NCBI GenBank assembly: GCA_015493745.1
Contig: WGCN01000049.1
Span: forward strand, 1 to 36,849
Direction of reading: 5' to 3'
Source of the DNA: Calditrichales bacterium
GTDB taxonomy: Bacteria > Calditrichota > Calditrichia > Calditrichales > J004
DNA: 36,849 bases
The translations under genes and the position numbers were made by a program. The notes beneath the pieces were generated by a model. That model did no database searches, was not told the origin of the DNA, and saw only the letters and a program-made list of their open reading frames with translations. Of the stretch, positions 1 to 8,390 are shown piece after piece. Position 1 is the first letter of the stretch. The number at the start of each line of letters is the position of its first letter.

Positions 1-359
1 GGCGTCTCCTCGGTCATGTGGCCCAGATAGTCGGGGTCATACATATAAATATTGTCAAAAAAGACCAGGCGCGTGCCATGGGCTTTGCAAGCCTCGATGC
101 TGTTTTTCATGATCACCGGCCAGTCGCGTTGCCACACCTTAATTTCATAGGGCAGCCCCACGGTCAGGTAGGCCACTTCGCTGCCTTCAACGGCGCGTCG
201 CACCTGGGCGGCATCGGTTAAATCGGCGCTAAGGCATTCGTCATCGGGGTTTACCTTTTTGGGGTTGCGGCTTACCAGCCGTATCTTTTGTTTTTCCGAG
301 GCCAGGGCCCTGGCCGTTTCACGGCCGATAACGCCGCCCGCGCCTAAAATGGTATGCAT
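1..359 (-). CDS. NAD(P)-binding epimerase/dehydratase-like protein (partial, 3' end outside window)
   Basis: Reading the minus strand from the ATG at 359 gives an open frame to the window edge, 119 residues so far. It begins MHTILGAGGVIGRETARAL, a glycine-rich dinucleotide-binding loop (GAGGxIG) of a Rossmann fold, followed by a basic SRNPKK stretch that would suit NADP(H) and an ADLTD motif typical of atypical extended SDRs. The catalytic part is not in the window. A purine-rich AAAGGAAGAG ribosome site precedes the start. It starts 14 bases after the RND pump gene stop and is probably the last visible gene of the efflux operon. Family-level call only; the substrate is unknown. Confidence 0.72.
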   Translation of the reverse strand, partial: MHTILGAGGVIGRETARALASEKQKIRLVSRNPKKVNPDDECLSADLTDAAQVRRAVEGSEVAYLTVGLPYEIKVWQRDWPVIMKNSIEACKAHGTRLVFFDNIYMYDPDYLGHMTEET

Positions 360-373
360 GCTCTTCCTTTCAT

Positions 374-3300
374 TTAAACTTTTCTTGTTTCCGCAGATAT
401 TTCGCTCTCTTTGCTAAAGACGGTGTACAGGGTGGGCACGATCAGCAGTGTCAACACGGTACTCAGGGTCAGTCCGCCGATGATGGTCCAGCCCATGGGG
501 GCCCACAGGGTGCCGCCGCCCAGGGTCAACGGCAGCAGTCCGCCGATGGTAGTGGCCGTGGTCAGGATGATGGGTGTAAAACGGGTTTCTCCCGCCTTAA
601 TCAAGGCTTCGTTAATATTCGCCCCTTCCGCGCGGAGCTGGTTGGTGTAATCGACTAAAATAATGGAGTTGTTGATCACGATGCCGATCAGGCTGGTCAG
701 TCCGATAAAGGCGGTGAAGCTGAAAGAGTAGCCGCTGACCAGCAGGGCCAGGATGGAGCCGGTGATGGCCAGGGGAATAGCGCTAAAGACGATCAGCGGC
801 TGGCGGTAGGAACGGAATTGCAGCACCAGCACGCCAAAGATGGCGATCAGCGCCACCAGGGCCGCCTTGCCCATGCCGCCAAAGGACTCCTGTCTGCTCT
901 CCAACTCTCCGCCCACGTAGTAGCCGTAACCGCCGGGCCAGTCGTAGTTATCCAACTGCTCTATCAGTCCGGCGGTCAGGCTGTTTACGGAATAGCCGTC
1001 GGCGGCGTCGGCTTTCAGGGTCACATTGCGTTGGGTTTTAAAGTGGGTGATTACCGCCGGCGTTTCCTTAAAGGTGATTTCGGCCAGTTGTGCAAGGGGC
1101 ACCGCCTCGCCTTGCGGGGTGTTGAGATAGATTTTGGCGAAATCCCGTATGTGCATCTTGTCCGGACGGGGCAGGCGCAGGGTCAGGGGATAGTCCTCGC
1201 CCTGATTGTCGCGGTAGGAACCGATTTCCTGCCCGGTGAGCGCGGCGCGTATGGTCTGGTCGATCTCATGCAGGGGAATGCCGCTCAGGGCCGCCTTTTC
1301 ACGGTTGATGCTTACATAAAGGTCGGTGGCGGAGGTGGCCAGGGGATTTTCGATATTGATCATGCCGGTTGTTTCGCGCATCATCTTTTCCACATGGCGG
1401 GCGATGCGGGTCAGCTCGTCCAGATCATCCCCCAGAATTTTAATGGCGATGGGCGCTTCTACCGGCGGACCCTGCTGGAACTCCTTTACATCGATGCGGG
1501 CGCCCGGTATGCGCGCCGTTTCCCGGCGCAGGCTGTCCAGATAGGCGGCAATGATCCCTTTGTCCTCGGTGCTGAGTTGCACAAAGAGCTGGGCATGGTT
1601 GCTGCTTTCATTTTTGGGCTGCACATTATAATATATCTGCGGATTGCCGCGGCCGATATTGGAGGCATAGCCGGCAATTTGCGGGGCCCTGTCCAGCATG
1701 TCTTCCACCCGGCGGGCGATGCCATCGGTATAGTCCAGCGTGCTGCCCATGGGCGTGTTGATGTTGATGATAAACTGATTCTTTTCCGCCTTGGGGAAAA
1801 AGCTAACGCCCACCAGTGGGAAAAGGGCCAGGGAAAATATAAAGACGGCTATGGTCAGCGCCAGTATCTTTTTCGGGTTGGCCAGTACATAGTGCAGCCG
1901 TTGACGGTAGGTTTTTGTAATAAAACCATTGAACAGGCGCAATAGCCAGCGCGGTTTTGTTTCCGGTTTTTCCTTTAAAAAGCGCGAAGCCAGGTAAGGG
2001 GTCAGGGTTAGGGCCAGCAACAGGGAGGCCAGCAGGATATAGACCACGGTTACCGGCATGCTGCGGATAAACTTTCCGGTCATATCCTGCATCATGATGA
2101 TGGGCACAAAGGCCAGCACCGTGGTAACGGTGGAAGAGACCACCGCCCAGCCTACCTGGCCGACCCCCTTAATGGCCGCCTCGACGCGCGCGTAGCCCAT
2201 TTTCTGAAAACGAATGATGTTCTCGGTGACGACGATGGCGTTATCCACCAGCAGACCGAGGGCGATCACCATGGCCACGATGGACATCTGTTGCAAGCCG
2301 TAGCCGCTTAAATCCACAAAGGCGATGGCGATGACGATGGAGAGGGGAATGACCAGCGTTATCAGCAGCGAAAGATTGAAGCCGAAGGCCAGGAAGATGA
2401 TAAAGCCCACCAACAGCATCCCCTGAGCCAGGTTGGAGAAAAAGACATTCAGACGTTTGGCCACGCTTTTCGATTGGTCGAAAACATAAAACAGATCGCT
2501 GTCGGTTCCCAATTCCGCTTTAAAGGATTCGATTTCAGCCCTGGCGGCATCAATGACGTTGAAAATATTGGTGCCTTCTTTTTGATTCATGGTCAGGAAG
2601 ATGGAGCGCCGGCCGTTAAAGCGGGCTTTATAGGTCTGATCTTCATCGATAAATTCAACATGGGCAATATCGTTCAGGCGCAGGGGGCGACCCGCGCGGG
2701 CGTGGATAATGGTGTTGCGGATTTCTTCCAGCGAGGTAAAGCGCCCGCTGGTGCGGATATTGAATTTACGGTCGCCGATATCCATGCTGCCGGCCGGGAT
2801 ATTGACATTGGCCGATTGCAGGGCGCCGGTGACCAGCTTTAGGGGGATTTTAAGCGCCGCCATCTTGGGCATATCCAAAGAGATGCGCACCTGCTGATCC
2901 GGCACGGCCCATATCTTGGCGCGCCTGACGCCGGGAATCTGTTCCAGCTTTTTTTTCAACCGTTCCGCGTTCTTTTTTAAACGGGCATAGGAAGTGCTGT
3001 CTGAGCTGAGCGCCACCTGCAGGATATTGGTGTTGCTGATGGCCCACTTGATCAGCTCAATGCTCATCACATCGCCGGGAAGGGTGTTGCGTACCTGTCC
3101 CACTTTTTGCACCACGTCGTTATATTTTTCTCCGGCGTCGCTGTCGCCGGTAAATTCCACGGTGATCAGAGCCATGCCGTCGTTGCTTTCGGAATGAAAC
3201 TTTTTGATATCATCCAGTTCATTGATGGCTTCTTCAATGGGGTCCACGATAAGCTGCTCAATATCCGCGGGCGATGCGCCGGGATAGATGACGATGATGC

Positions 3301-3436
3301 TGGTGGCCGGAGGCGCCACCTGCGGATCTTCCGAGCGGGGCATGGTGATAAAGGAGGCCAGTCCGGCCAGGGTAAGCAATACCACCATGACCAGGGTGAA
3401 CTGATGGTTGTCTATGGCTAAGCGGGGCAGTTTCAT
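374..3436 (-). CDS. RND-family efflux transporter permease (AcrB/HAE1 type)
   Basis: A 1020-residue inner-membrane proton antiporter that should expel a substrate through the adaptor and TolC-like proteins encoded upstream in the operon. The length is normal for the family. It has a first membrane helix at about residues 13-33, the porter signature YPGASPADIE near 51-60, a large periplasmic loop, a helix bundle at about 335-490, a second periplasmic loop and a final bundle at about 865-1005. The transmembrane-helix-4 motif reads GLLVDNAIVV near residue 398, so only one of the two acidic residues of AcrB (DD) is present. The AAAGGAAAGAG ribosome site lies next to the ATG. The substrate cannot be told from sequence. 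Confidence 0.95.
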   Translation of the reverse strand: MKLPRLAIDNHQFTLVMVVLLTLAGLASFITMPRSEDPQVAPPATSIIVIYPGASPADIEQLIVDPIEEAINELDDIKKFHSESNDGMALITVEFTGDSDAGEKYNDVVQKVGQVRNTLPGDVMSIELIKWAISNTNILQVALSSDSTSYARLKKNAERLKKKLEQIPGVRRAKIWAVPDQQVRISLDMPKMAALKIPLKLVTGALQSANVNIPAGSMDIGDRKFNIRTSGRFTSLEEIRNTIIHARAGRPLRLNDIAHVEFIDEDQTYKARFNGRRSIFLTMNQKEGTNIFNVIDAARAEIESFKAELGTDSDLFYVFDQSKSVAKRLNVFFSNLAQGMLLVGFIIFLAFGFNLSLLITLVIPLSIVIAIAFVDLSGYGLQQMSIVAMVIALGLLVDNAIVVTENIIRFQKMGYARVEAAIKGVGQVGWAVVSSTVTTVLAFVPIIMMQDMTGKFIRSMPVTVVYILLASLLLALTLTPYLASRFLKEKPETKPRWLLRLFNGFITKTYRQRLHYVLANPKKILALTIAVFIFSLALFPLVGVSFFPKAEKNQFIININTPMGSTLDYTDGIARRVEDMLDRAPQIAGYASNIGRGNPQIYYNVQPKNESSNHAQLFVQLSTEDKGIIAAYLDSLRRETARIPGARIDVKEFQQGPPVEAPIAIKILGDDLDELTRIARHVEKMMRETTGMINIENPLATSATDLYVSINREKAALSGIPLHEIDQTIRAALTGQEIGSYRDNQGEDYPLTLRLPRPDKMHIRDFAKIYLNTPQGEAVPLAQLAEITFKETPAVITHFKTQRNVTLKADAADGYSVNSLTAGLIEQLDNYDWPGGYGYYVGGELESRQESFGGMGKAALVALIAIFGVLVLQFRSYRQPLIVFSAIPLAITGSILALLVSGYSFSFTAFIGLTSLIGIVINNSIILVDYTNQLRAEGANINEALIKAGETRFTPIILTTATTIGGLLPLTLGGGTLWAPMGWTIIGGLTLSTVLTLLIVPTLYTVFSKESEISAETRKV

Positions 3437-3450
3437 GTCTCTTTCCTTTT

Positions 3451-4230
3451 TTAATGATTGCGGGTCAGAGCCGCGGATACGGCCCGTACCACGGCCCGCG
3501 GCGTAAGGCGCAGGGGGTGAATGGTCAGTTTCATTAACAGGCCGGCGATGTTGACCGTTTTGCCGCGCATCAGTCCGTCATAACCGATACGGGCCACCCG
3601 TTCGGCGCTGAGCACCATGGGGCCGCTAAACATGCGCGCGTTTTTGATGTTGGCCTGTTGCTGGAATTCGGTAACCACGGGACCGGGACACAGGGCGCTG
3701 ACCCGCACGCCGCGGCCTTTCAGCTCCCGGGCCAGGGCTTCGGTAAAGCTGAGTACATAGGCCTTGGTGGCATAGTAAACGGACATATACGGGCCGGGTA
3801 AAAAAGCGGCGGTGGAGGCCACGTTGAGCAGCCCGCCCTGCCGGCGTTGCACCATATCCGGCACAAACAGCCGGGTCAGATGGCTCAGGGCGGTAATGTT
3901 CAGCTCAATCATCTCTTGCTGTCTGGCCCAGTCACTTTCCAGAAAAGGGCCGCTGTCGCCAAAACCGGCATTATTTACCAGGTAGTCGATGGCGAGGCCT
4001 TTTTCTTTTAGTTGATGGAACAGCTTTTCCCGCTCACGGGCGTCGGTTAAATCCATGGGCAGGACTTCAACGCTAATGCCATGGGTCGTGCTTAGCTCCC
4101 CGGCCAGGGCCTCAAGACGATCCCGGCGGCGCGCTACCAATACCAGGTTGATGCGGTCTATGGCAAAGCGGCGGGCCAGTTCCGTGCCGATGCCGGCGCT
4201 GGCGCCGGTGATAAGTGCTGTTTTAGACAT
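3451..4230 (-). CDS. Short-chain dehydrogenase/reductase (classical SDR)
   Basis: This 259-residue cytosolic NAD(P)H oxidoreductase shows all classical SDR marks: the cofactor loop TGASAGIG at about residues 8-15, a basic VARRRDR stretch after beta-2 that favours NADP(H), NNAG near 88, and the catalytic YYATKAY (Y-x3-K) near 157. The substrate is not predictable; the closest general type is the YqjQ/DltE-like group of SDRs. AAGGAG lies 6 bases before the ATG. It sits between the adaptor and pump genes, 14 bases before the pump start, so it is part of the TetR-controlled operon. An enzyme inside a pump operon hints that substrate modification and export may be coupled, which is inference. Confidence 0.9.
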   Translation of the reverse strand: MSKTALITGASAGIGTELARRFAIDRINLVLVARRRDRLEALAGELSTTHGISVEVLPMDLTDAREREKLFHQLKEKGLAIDYLVNNAGFGDSGPFLESDWARQQEMIELNITALSHLTRLFVPDMVQRRQGGLLNVASTAAFLPGPYMSVYYATKAYVLSFTEALARELKGRGVRVSALCPGPVVTEFQQQANIKNARMFSGPMVLSAERVARIGYDGLMRGKTVNIAGLLMKLTIHPLRLTPRAVVRAVSAALTRNH

Positions 4231-4277
4231 GGTTTTCTCCTTGAATAGTTTATCTGTAGCTTTTTGGTTGTTGTTTT

Positions 4278-5318
4278 CTACGGATGGAGCGAAACCCGCT
4301 GACCATCGCTTAGATAGGCGGAGCCGCGTTCAACAATCCGCTGCCCCGGCTCCAGGCCGCGGCTCAGGGCGATCCGGGTATCCAGGATGTGAGCCACCTC
4401 GACCGCCTGTCTGCTTACCGTTTCCGTACCGGGATTGTAAATAAAAACATAGCCTTTCCTGCCGCCGGCTTCACTGAGTGCCACCGCCGGGATGGTGACC
4501 AGCTTTTCTTCCTGCCCGGGGAATATCTTCAGGGAAGCCACAAAGCCGGAGAGCAGTTTTTGCTCCGCGGCATCCAGGGTGATTTCGATCTCAAACACCC
4601 CGCTGCCGGGCAGCGCGGTTCCGGCCAGGCGGCTGACGTGACCGTTGAAAACCCGGCCGGGCCAGGCGTCAAAGCGCGCTTCGGCCCGGTTGCCCAAAGC
4701 CAGGCGCAGCACATCACGGTCAGACAGAGCCGTCCTGATCACCGCCTGTTGCGGCTGGTTGCCGACGATAAGCACCGGCGTACCCGGTCCGCTCATCTCG
4801 CCCGCCTCCATGGTGCGTTTTAAAACCAGACCGTCGAAGGGGGCCCGTATCTGCGCTTTTTCCAGATTGAACATGACGGCATCATAACCCGCCTGTGCCG
4901 CCATAAAGGCGGAGCGGGCGTTTTGCAGCTGCTCCAATGTGGCCGCGCTGTCGGCATATAACTTTTCCGCGCGGTTCAGATCCCGACGGGCTTTATCCCT
5001 GGCGGCACGGGCCTGTTCACTGTAGGCGCGCAATTCGCGGGTATCCAGGCGGGCCAGGAGGTCGCCTTTTTTGAATGCACGGCCTTCATCGGTAAAAAAG
5101 GTTTCGATGATACCTCCGGTTTTAAAGGATAGGGCCACTTCCCGCGCCGCGGCCAGTACGCCGCTGGCCAGAATGGGACGCTGAATGTTTTCCTGCCGTA
5201 CCGTTACCAGGGTGACCGGCATGGCGGATGTTTCGGGTTTCTCCTGCGCCTGGGTTGCGCAGGAGTAGAGGAGCGCCAAAGCGGCGACGGGTAAAATCAA
5301 GAGTATGATACGACGCAT
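4278..5318 (-). CDS. HlyD/AcrA-like periplasmic adaptor lipoprotein of RND efflux system
   Basis: This 346-residue membrane fusion protein would bridge the RND pump and the outer membrane factor. The N-terminus is a lipoprotein signal with a lipobox LYSC (Cys20). There follow a lipoyl/biotinyl-like half domain (residues about 60-85, FKTGGIIETFF then KKGDLLARLD), a short coiled-coil hairpin of about residues 95-150, the second lipoyl half (RAPFDGLVLKRTMEAGEM) and a beta-barrel/membrane-proximal region to the end. The ATG lies two bases beyond the tolC stop, and its AAGGAG ribosome site is formed by the last tolC codons, so translation is probably coupled. Confidence 0.93.
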   Translation of the reverse strand: MRRIILLILPVAALALLYSCATQAQEKPETSAMPVTLVTVRQENIQRPILASGVLAAAREVALSFKTGGIIETFFTDEGRAFKKGDLLARLDTRELRAYSEQARAARDKARRDLNRAEKLYADSAATLEQLQNARSAFMAAQAGYDAVMFNLEKAQIRAPFDGLVLKRTMEAGEMSGPGTPVLIVGNQPQQAVIRTALSDRDVLRLALGNRAEARFDAWPGRVFNGHVSRLAGTALPGSGVFEIEITLDAAEQKLLSGFVASLKIFPGQEEKLVTIPAVALSEAGGRKGYVFIYNPGTETVSRQAVEVAHILDTRIALSRGLEPGQRIVERGSAYLSDGQRVSLHP

Positions 5319-5319
5319 T

Positions 5320-6714
5320 TTATTTCTCCTTGCTCAAAAAGGGTTGAAGCAGCGCGCCGGTGGCGGCGGCCAGCTTTATTCTTTGTTTGTAAATTTCAAT
5401 CTGGCTTATTTCCAGCGCCAGGCGGGCCCGGGTACGTTTTTCCCTGGCATCGTTGAGGGTAAGCCATACCGCCTGCCCTTCCCGGTATTGCCTTTGGATG
5501 ATGCGGAAGGCCTCTTCGGCGGCCCGGGCCTGTTTTTGGGCGGTGATAAAGGACTTCTGCCGGTTGATCAGTTGGCGGTATTGATTGTCCACATCCAGTT
5601 CAATCTGGCGCGTCAGTTCCCGCTCCCGGAGTTGAAGCTGTTGCAGGGATAGCCGGGCCATTTGCTTTTGGGTTTCATCCTGACCGCCGTTATAGATGTT
5701 CCACTGCAGCAGGGCCGAGGCCATCCAGTAATCGTCCTTATCACTAAAACGGTAGTTCTCTCCCTGAAAACCATAGTCGGCCACCAGGGTAAGGCTGGGC
5801 AGCCAACTGCTGTTGTGCAGGCTGCTCACCGCTTTTTGCGCGGCCTGTCCCCGCTGCAATTGCAGAAACTCAAAGCGGTTTCTCAGGGCCTGTTGCCGCA
5901 AAGCCTGCGGATCGGCCATTTCCACGGTGGAGAAGGGCAGGGTCTCGCTGACCCGGATGGTGTCGTCCAGAGCGCGATTCAGGAGAAAGTTGAAATAGGA
6001 GGCGGCCAGATGCTGCCGGTTAAGGCTTTCGTTGAGCTGCTGCTCCACCCGGGCCTGCTCGGCGCGGGCCTGAAACAGGACTTCCCGGGTACGTACACCG
6101 TTGCGCACCAGGGCCTGGCTGAGGGCGACATTGTCGGCAAGCAGTTTTAGGGCGCCGCGATAGATTTTTACGCTACGCATGGCCAGCATATAGTTGAAGT
6201 AGGCCAGGCCGATGTCACGGATCAGCGTATTCTTATAACTGTTGAGAGCGGCGCGGTTGGCCAGGGACTTTTGACGGAAAATCTCGGCGTTATGGTAAAG
6301 CGCCGGTTGAAAGACCGGTTGGATGAGGCGCAGCTTGGTTTCATGTTCCTTTTCCCGTAAAAAGGGTATCTGTTGATTCTCCAGCATGGGGAAATTGCGA
6401 GTGGGCTGACCCAGGGATTGAAAAATTTGATTCAGGCTGCCATATACGGGGTTAAAAAGGTCGCCGAGGGGAAAGTCGATCATCCGTCCGCCGCCGGCGC
6501 GGGAATAACGGCTGTCAAAGGTCAGGTTGGGTAAAAACATGCCGCGGGCCTTTTCCAGGGCCAGCAGGCTGATCTTATAGTCCGTCTGCTTTTGCTTCAG
6601 GGCCAGGTTTTCCCGCAGCCCGAGGCGGAAATAGGCCTCCAGGGATTCCGGAGCCTGTGCCGCCAGCAGGTTCAGCAGGCCGCTGATTAAACCGAGGATT
6701 ATTAATTTTCTCAT
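5320..6714 (-). CDS. TolC-family outer membrane efflux protein
   Basis: Encodes 464 residues with a cleavable signal peptide (MRKLIILGLISGLLNLLAAQA) and two outer-membrane-efflux repeats rich in long amphipathic helices, as in TolC/OprM. It should form the exit duct for the RND pump. I take the ATG at 6714 as start because GGAG lies 9 bases upstream; a GTG at 6729 is also in frame but has no ribosome site and would add five residues before the signal peptide. It is the first structural gene after tetR; the 65-base gap holds a TetR-type palindrome at 6743-6757. Confidence 0.93.
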   Translation of the reverse strand: MRKLIILGLISGLLNLLAAQAPESLEAYFRLGLRENLALKQKQTDYKISLLALEKARGMFLPNLTFDSRYSRAGGGRMIDFPLGDLFNPVYGSLNQIFQSLGQPTRNFPMLENQQIPFLREKEHETKLRLIQPVFQPALYHNAEIFRQKSLANRAALNSYKNTLIRDIGLAYFNYMLAMRSVKIYRGALKLLADNVALSQALVRNGVRTREVLFQARAEQARVEQQLNESLNRQHLAASYFNFLLNRALDDTIRVSETLPFSTVEMADPQALRQQALRNRFEFLQLQRGQAAQKAVSSLHNSSWLPSLTLVADYGFQGENYRFSDKDDYWMASALLQWNIYNGGQDETQKQMARLSLQQLQLRERELTRQIELDVDNQYRQLINRQKSFITAQKQARAAEEAFRIIQRQYREGQAVWLTLNDAREKRTRARLALEISQIEIYKQRIKLAAATGALLQPFLSKEK

Positions 6715-6742
6715 ATAAAAATACTCCACTCTATCATAAAAT

Positions 6743-6757
6743 ATGACTATTAGTCAT
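6743..6757. promoter_or_regulatory. TetR-type operator, copy 1 (tetR-tolC gap)
   Basis: ATGACTATTAGTCAT is a perfect dyad with 7-base arms around one central base. It nearly duplicates the site at 7442-7456 and lies between the tetR stop and the tolC start. Palindromes of this size are usual TetR-dimer targets. That this TetR binds it is inferred from its position and duplication. Confidence 0.7.
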
Positions 6758-6779
6758 TTTTAGGGTAAAAAAAATGTTC

Positions 6780-7418
6780 CTATTCCGGTGTCAGTCCGCG
6801 CGCGGTCAGGCTCAGGGACGTTCCTATCAACTCCTCGATATTTACGCCGTGCACTTCCCGCAGGTGAACTTCTTTCAGGGCCAGGATCTGAATCATCCCG
6901 GTGGTATGTCCCCAAAGGATGGTGGCCACCATCAGCGGGTCGAGGTCGTCACGTATCGTACCGTCTTTCATGCCTGTGTCAACAGCGTCGGCCACTATCT
7001 GTAATGTCTGCATGCCCTGCTCCTCGCAGGATTGGAAGCACGAGTCTTCGGCCATATCCGGAATATTACGGGATTCATAATAAATCATGGCACTGAAATA
7101 GTCCGGATATTTTTTAGAAAACTCATAGTAGGCCCGGCCGATGTTCTCTACCTTTTCTATTCCCGTATTGCCTTTTTGCACCGCCTGGCGAAACATACCC
7201 TGTAAAAGCCCCATGCCGCGTATATTGATGGCCAGGTACAGGTCTTCCTTATTCTTAAAGTAGAGATAAAGGGTGCCCTTGCTCAGTTCCGCTTCCTCGG
7301 CGACCTGATCCATGGTGGTGTTTTCATAGCCTTTCTTAAAAAACAGGCGCTCGGCGGCATCGATGATATCGTTGCGCCGTTGCTGCTTCTCGCGCTCCTT
7401 GCGCTCGGCAATACCCAT
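6780..7418 (-). CDS. TetR/AcrR-family transcriptional repressor
   Basis: This 212-residue one-component regulator has the classical N-terminal TetR helix-turn-helix: DIIDAAERLFFKKGYENTT at about residues 17-35, the recognition region VAEEAELSKGTLYLYF and then KNKEDL. The rest is a helical ligand-binding and dimer domain whose ligand cannot be read. AAGGAG sits 8 bases before the ATG. It heads the efflux operon, and near-identical palindromes lie just upstream of it and just downstream of it. This suggests it represses both itself and the pump genes until a toxic ligand is bound, as AcrR and TtgR do. Confidence 0.94.
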   Translation of the reverse strand: MGIAERKEREKQQRRNDIIDAAERLFFKKGYENTTMDQVAEEAELSKGTLYLYFKNKEDLYLAINIRGMGLLQGMFRQAVQKGNTGIEKVENIGRAYYEFSKKYPDYFSAMIYYESRNIPDMAEDSCFQSCEEQGMQTLQIVADAVDTGMKDGTIRDDLDPLMVATILWGHTTGMIQILALKEVHLREVHGVNIEELIGTSLSLTARGLTPE

Positions 7419-7441
7419 GTGATTGACTCCTTTGTTATTAA

Positions 7442-7456
7442 ATGACTATCAGTCAT
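7442..7456. promoter_or_regulatory. TetR-type operator, copy 2 (upstream of tetR)
   Basis: ATGACTATCAGTCAT is a dyad with 6-base arms that differs from the 6743 copy at one central position. It lies just downstream of the candidate tetR promoter (7469-7497), over the expected transcription start region, and 24 bases before the tetR ATG. A repressor bound here would block the operon promoter. Confidence 0.72.
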
Positions 7457-7468
7457 TTCCTGTGCGAG

Positions 7469-7497
7469 AATATAATGGATTGTTTTTTGTATAGCAA
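7469..7497 (-). promoter_or_regulatory. Candidate sigma-70-type promoter of the tetR-efflux operon
   Basis: On the minus strand TTGCTA (7497-7492) and TATATT (7474-7469) are separated by 17 bases, with an expected start near 7462. The -10 matches consensus at five of six positions and the -35 at four. The operator at 7442-7456 directly follows. Confidence 0.5.
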
Positions 7498-7537
7498 GTT
7501 TTTCGTCCGGGAAAAGGAAAATCCGGTCTGTCGCGGT

Positions 7538-8113
7538 CTATAATTTCCGTTTCAGGCTAAAGGCACCGCGTACATCGCCAACGCTAAAGCCCCGCGCCCG
7601 GTCGCCGGGATAGAGTGCGTCCAGCTTTGTGCTGATGGCCGGATCGATGGACGTGCCGTGACAGGCCGTACACAGCTTCAATGTCTTTTGTGGTTTCATA
7701 TAGCGGAAAACCCGGCTGCCGTCCTCCAGGGTGAGCACTTCGTAATGTTCCAGCGTATCCACATCGGCGCCTGCTTGTTGGGCGGCGATAAAGGATTGCA
7801 GAACCTTCAGTTCCCAGGCATCGGCCGTGCCGGTTTTTAAATTACGCGGTTTTTGGCTGACCCGTTTAATGTCCCAGCCCGATTTCTTGCTGAGATTTTG
7901 GGCGATTTCCGGCGCACTTTTACTGCATACATCAATAGCCGCCACGGGACCGTCGTTCTTGAAGTGTGAAACCAGTATGGGTTTCAGCGTGCCGCCAAAC
8001 TCCTTGACCAGGCTTCGCGCCTTTTGAATGTTTTCCTGTACATCCGCCTTTTTTTCGGTTTGGCAGGAGGGTAATAAAAGAAAAGCGATAAAAATAAGTA
8101 TGATATATCTCAT
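7538..8113 (-). CDS. Tll0287-like (DUF3365) c-type heme lipoprotein
   Basis: A 191-residue predicted lipoprotein. The start at 8113 is chosen because GGAGG lies 7 bases upstream and the product then begins with a lipoprotein signal ending LLPSC; a longer frame to 8209 has no such support. The C-terminal half carries one c-type heme site, CTACHG, followed by GDRARGFSVGDVRGAFS, the typical tail of the Tll0287-like domain. These domains occur alone or as sensor modules of kinases and chemoreceptors and are thought to sense redox state or gases. Here it is a stand-alone protein in the periplasm or on the outer membrane. Its neighbours give no pathway, and it is separate from the efflux operon. 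Confidence 0.85.
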   Translation of the reverse strand: MRYIILIFIAFLLLPSCQTEKKADVQENIQKARSLVKEFGGTLKPILVSHFKNDGPVAAIDVCSKSAPEIAQNLSKKSGWDIKRVSQKPRNLKTGTADAWELKVLQSFIAAQQAGADVDTLEHYEVLTLEDGSRVFRYMKPQKTLKLCTACHGTSIDPAISTKLDALYPGDRARGFSVGDVRGAFSLKRKL

Positions 8114-8144
8114 GGACAGCCTCCGTGTTAAGGTTGAAACGAGA

Positions 8145-8179
8145 CCGGCGAAAGGGTATCGGTCATAAGGCTCCGCCGG
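8145..8179. repeat. Inverted repeat upstream of the heme lipoprotein gene
   Basis: CCGGCG (8145-8150) pairs with CGCCGG (8174-8179) across a 23-base loop, in the presumed 5' leader of the minus-strand gene. There is no T-run, so it is not a terminator. It may be a leader hairpin or chance. Confidence 0.3.
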
Positions 8180-8313
8180 ATGTTGGGTCAAGATAATATT
8201 TACAAACATTAAATGCTTATGGATTCTCCGGGGTTACACATCTTTTTACAAATTCGGTTGATATGGCCGGCAGGCGGCCCGAAAGAAGCCGGGAAAGGAA
8301 TCTTGCTTTGCGA

Positions 8314-8345
8314 TTTGTTTACATAGCATGTTTTCAATACATTTC
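8314..8345 (+). promoter_or_regulatory. Candidate Bacteroidota-type promoter of uppP
   Basis: TTTG (8314-8317), a 20-base spacer, then TACATTTC (8338-8345), one mismatch from the TAnnTTTG element used by the primary sigma factor of Bacteroidota. The expected start is near 8352, about 40 bases before the TTG start codon. Confidence 0.45.
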
Positions 8346-8390
8346 CTCCTTTATTAACCGGAAAATTTATCATAAGGACAGGAGTGTCGT

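Noticed and set aside
818-1945. 375-residue plus-strand frame opposite the RND pump gene
   Set aside because: It is antisense to a well-supported RND permease, has no recognisable domain and arises from codon bias.
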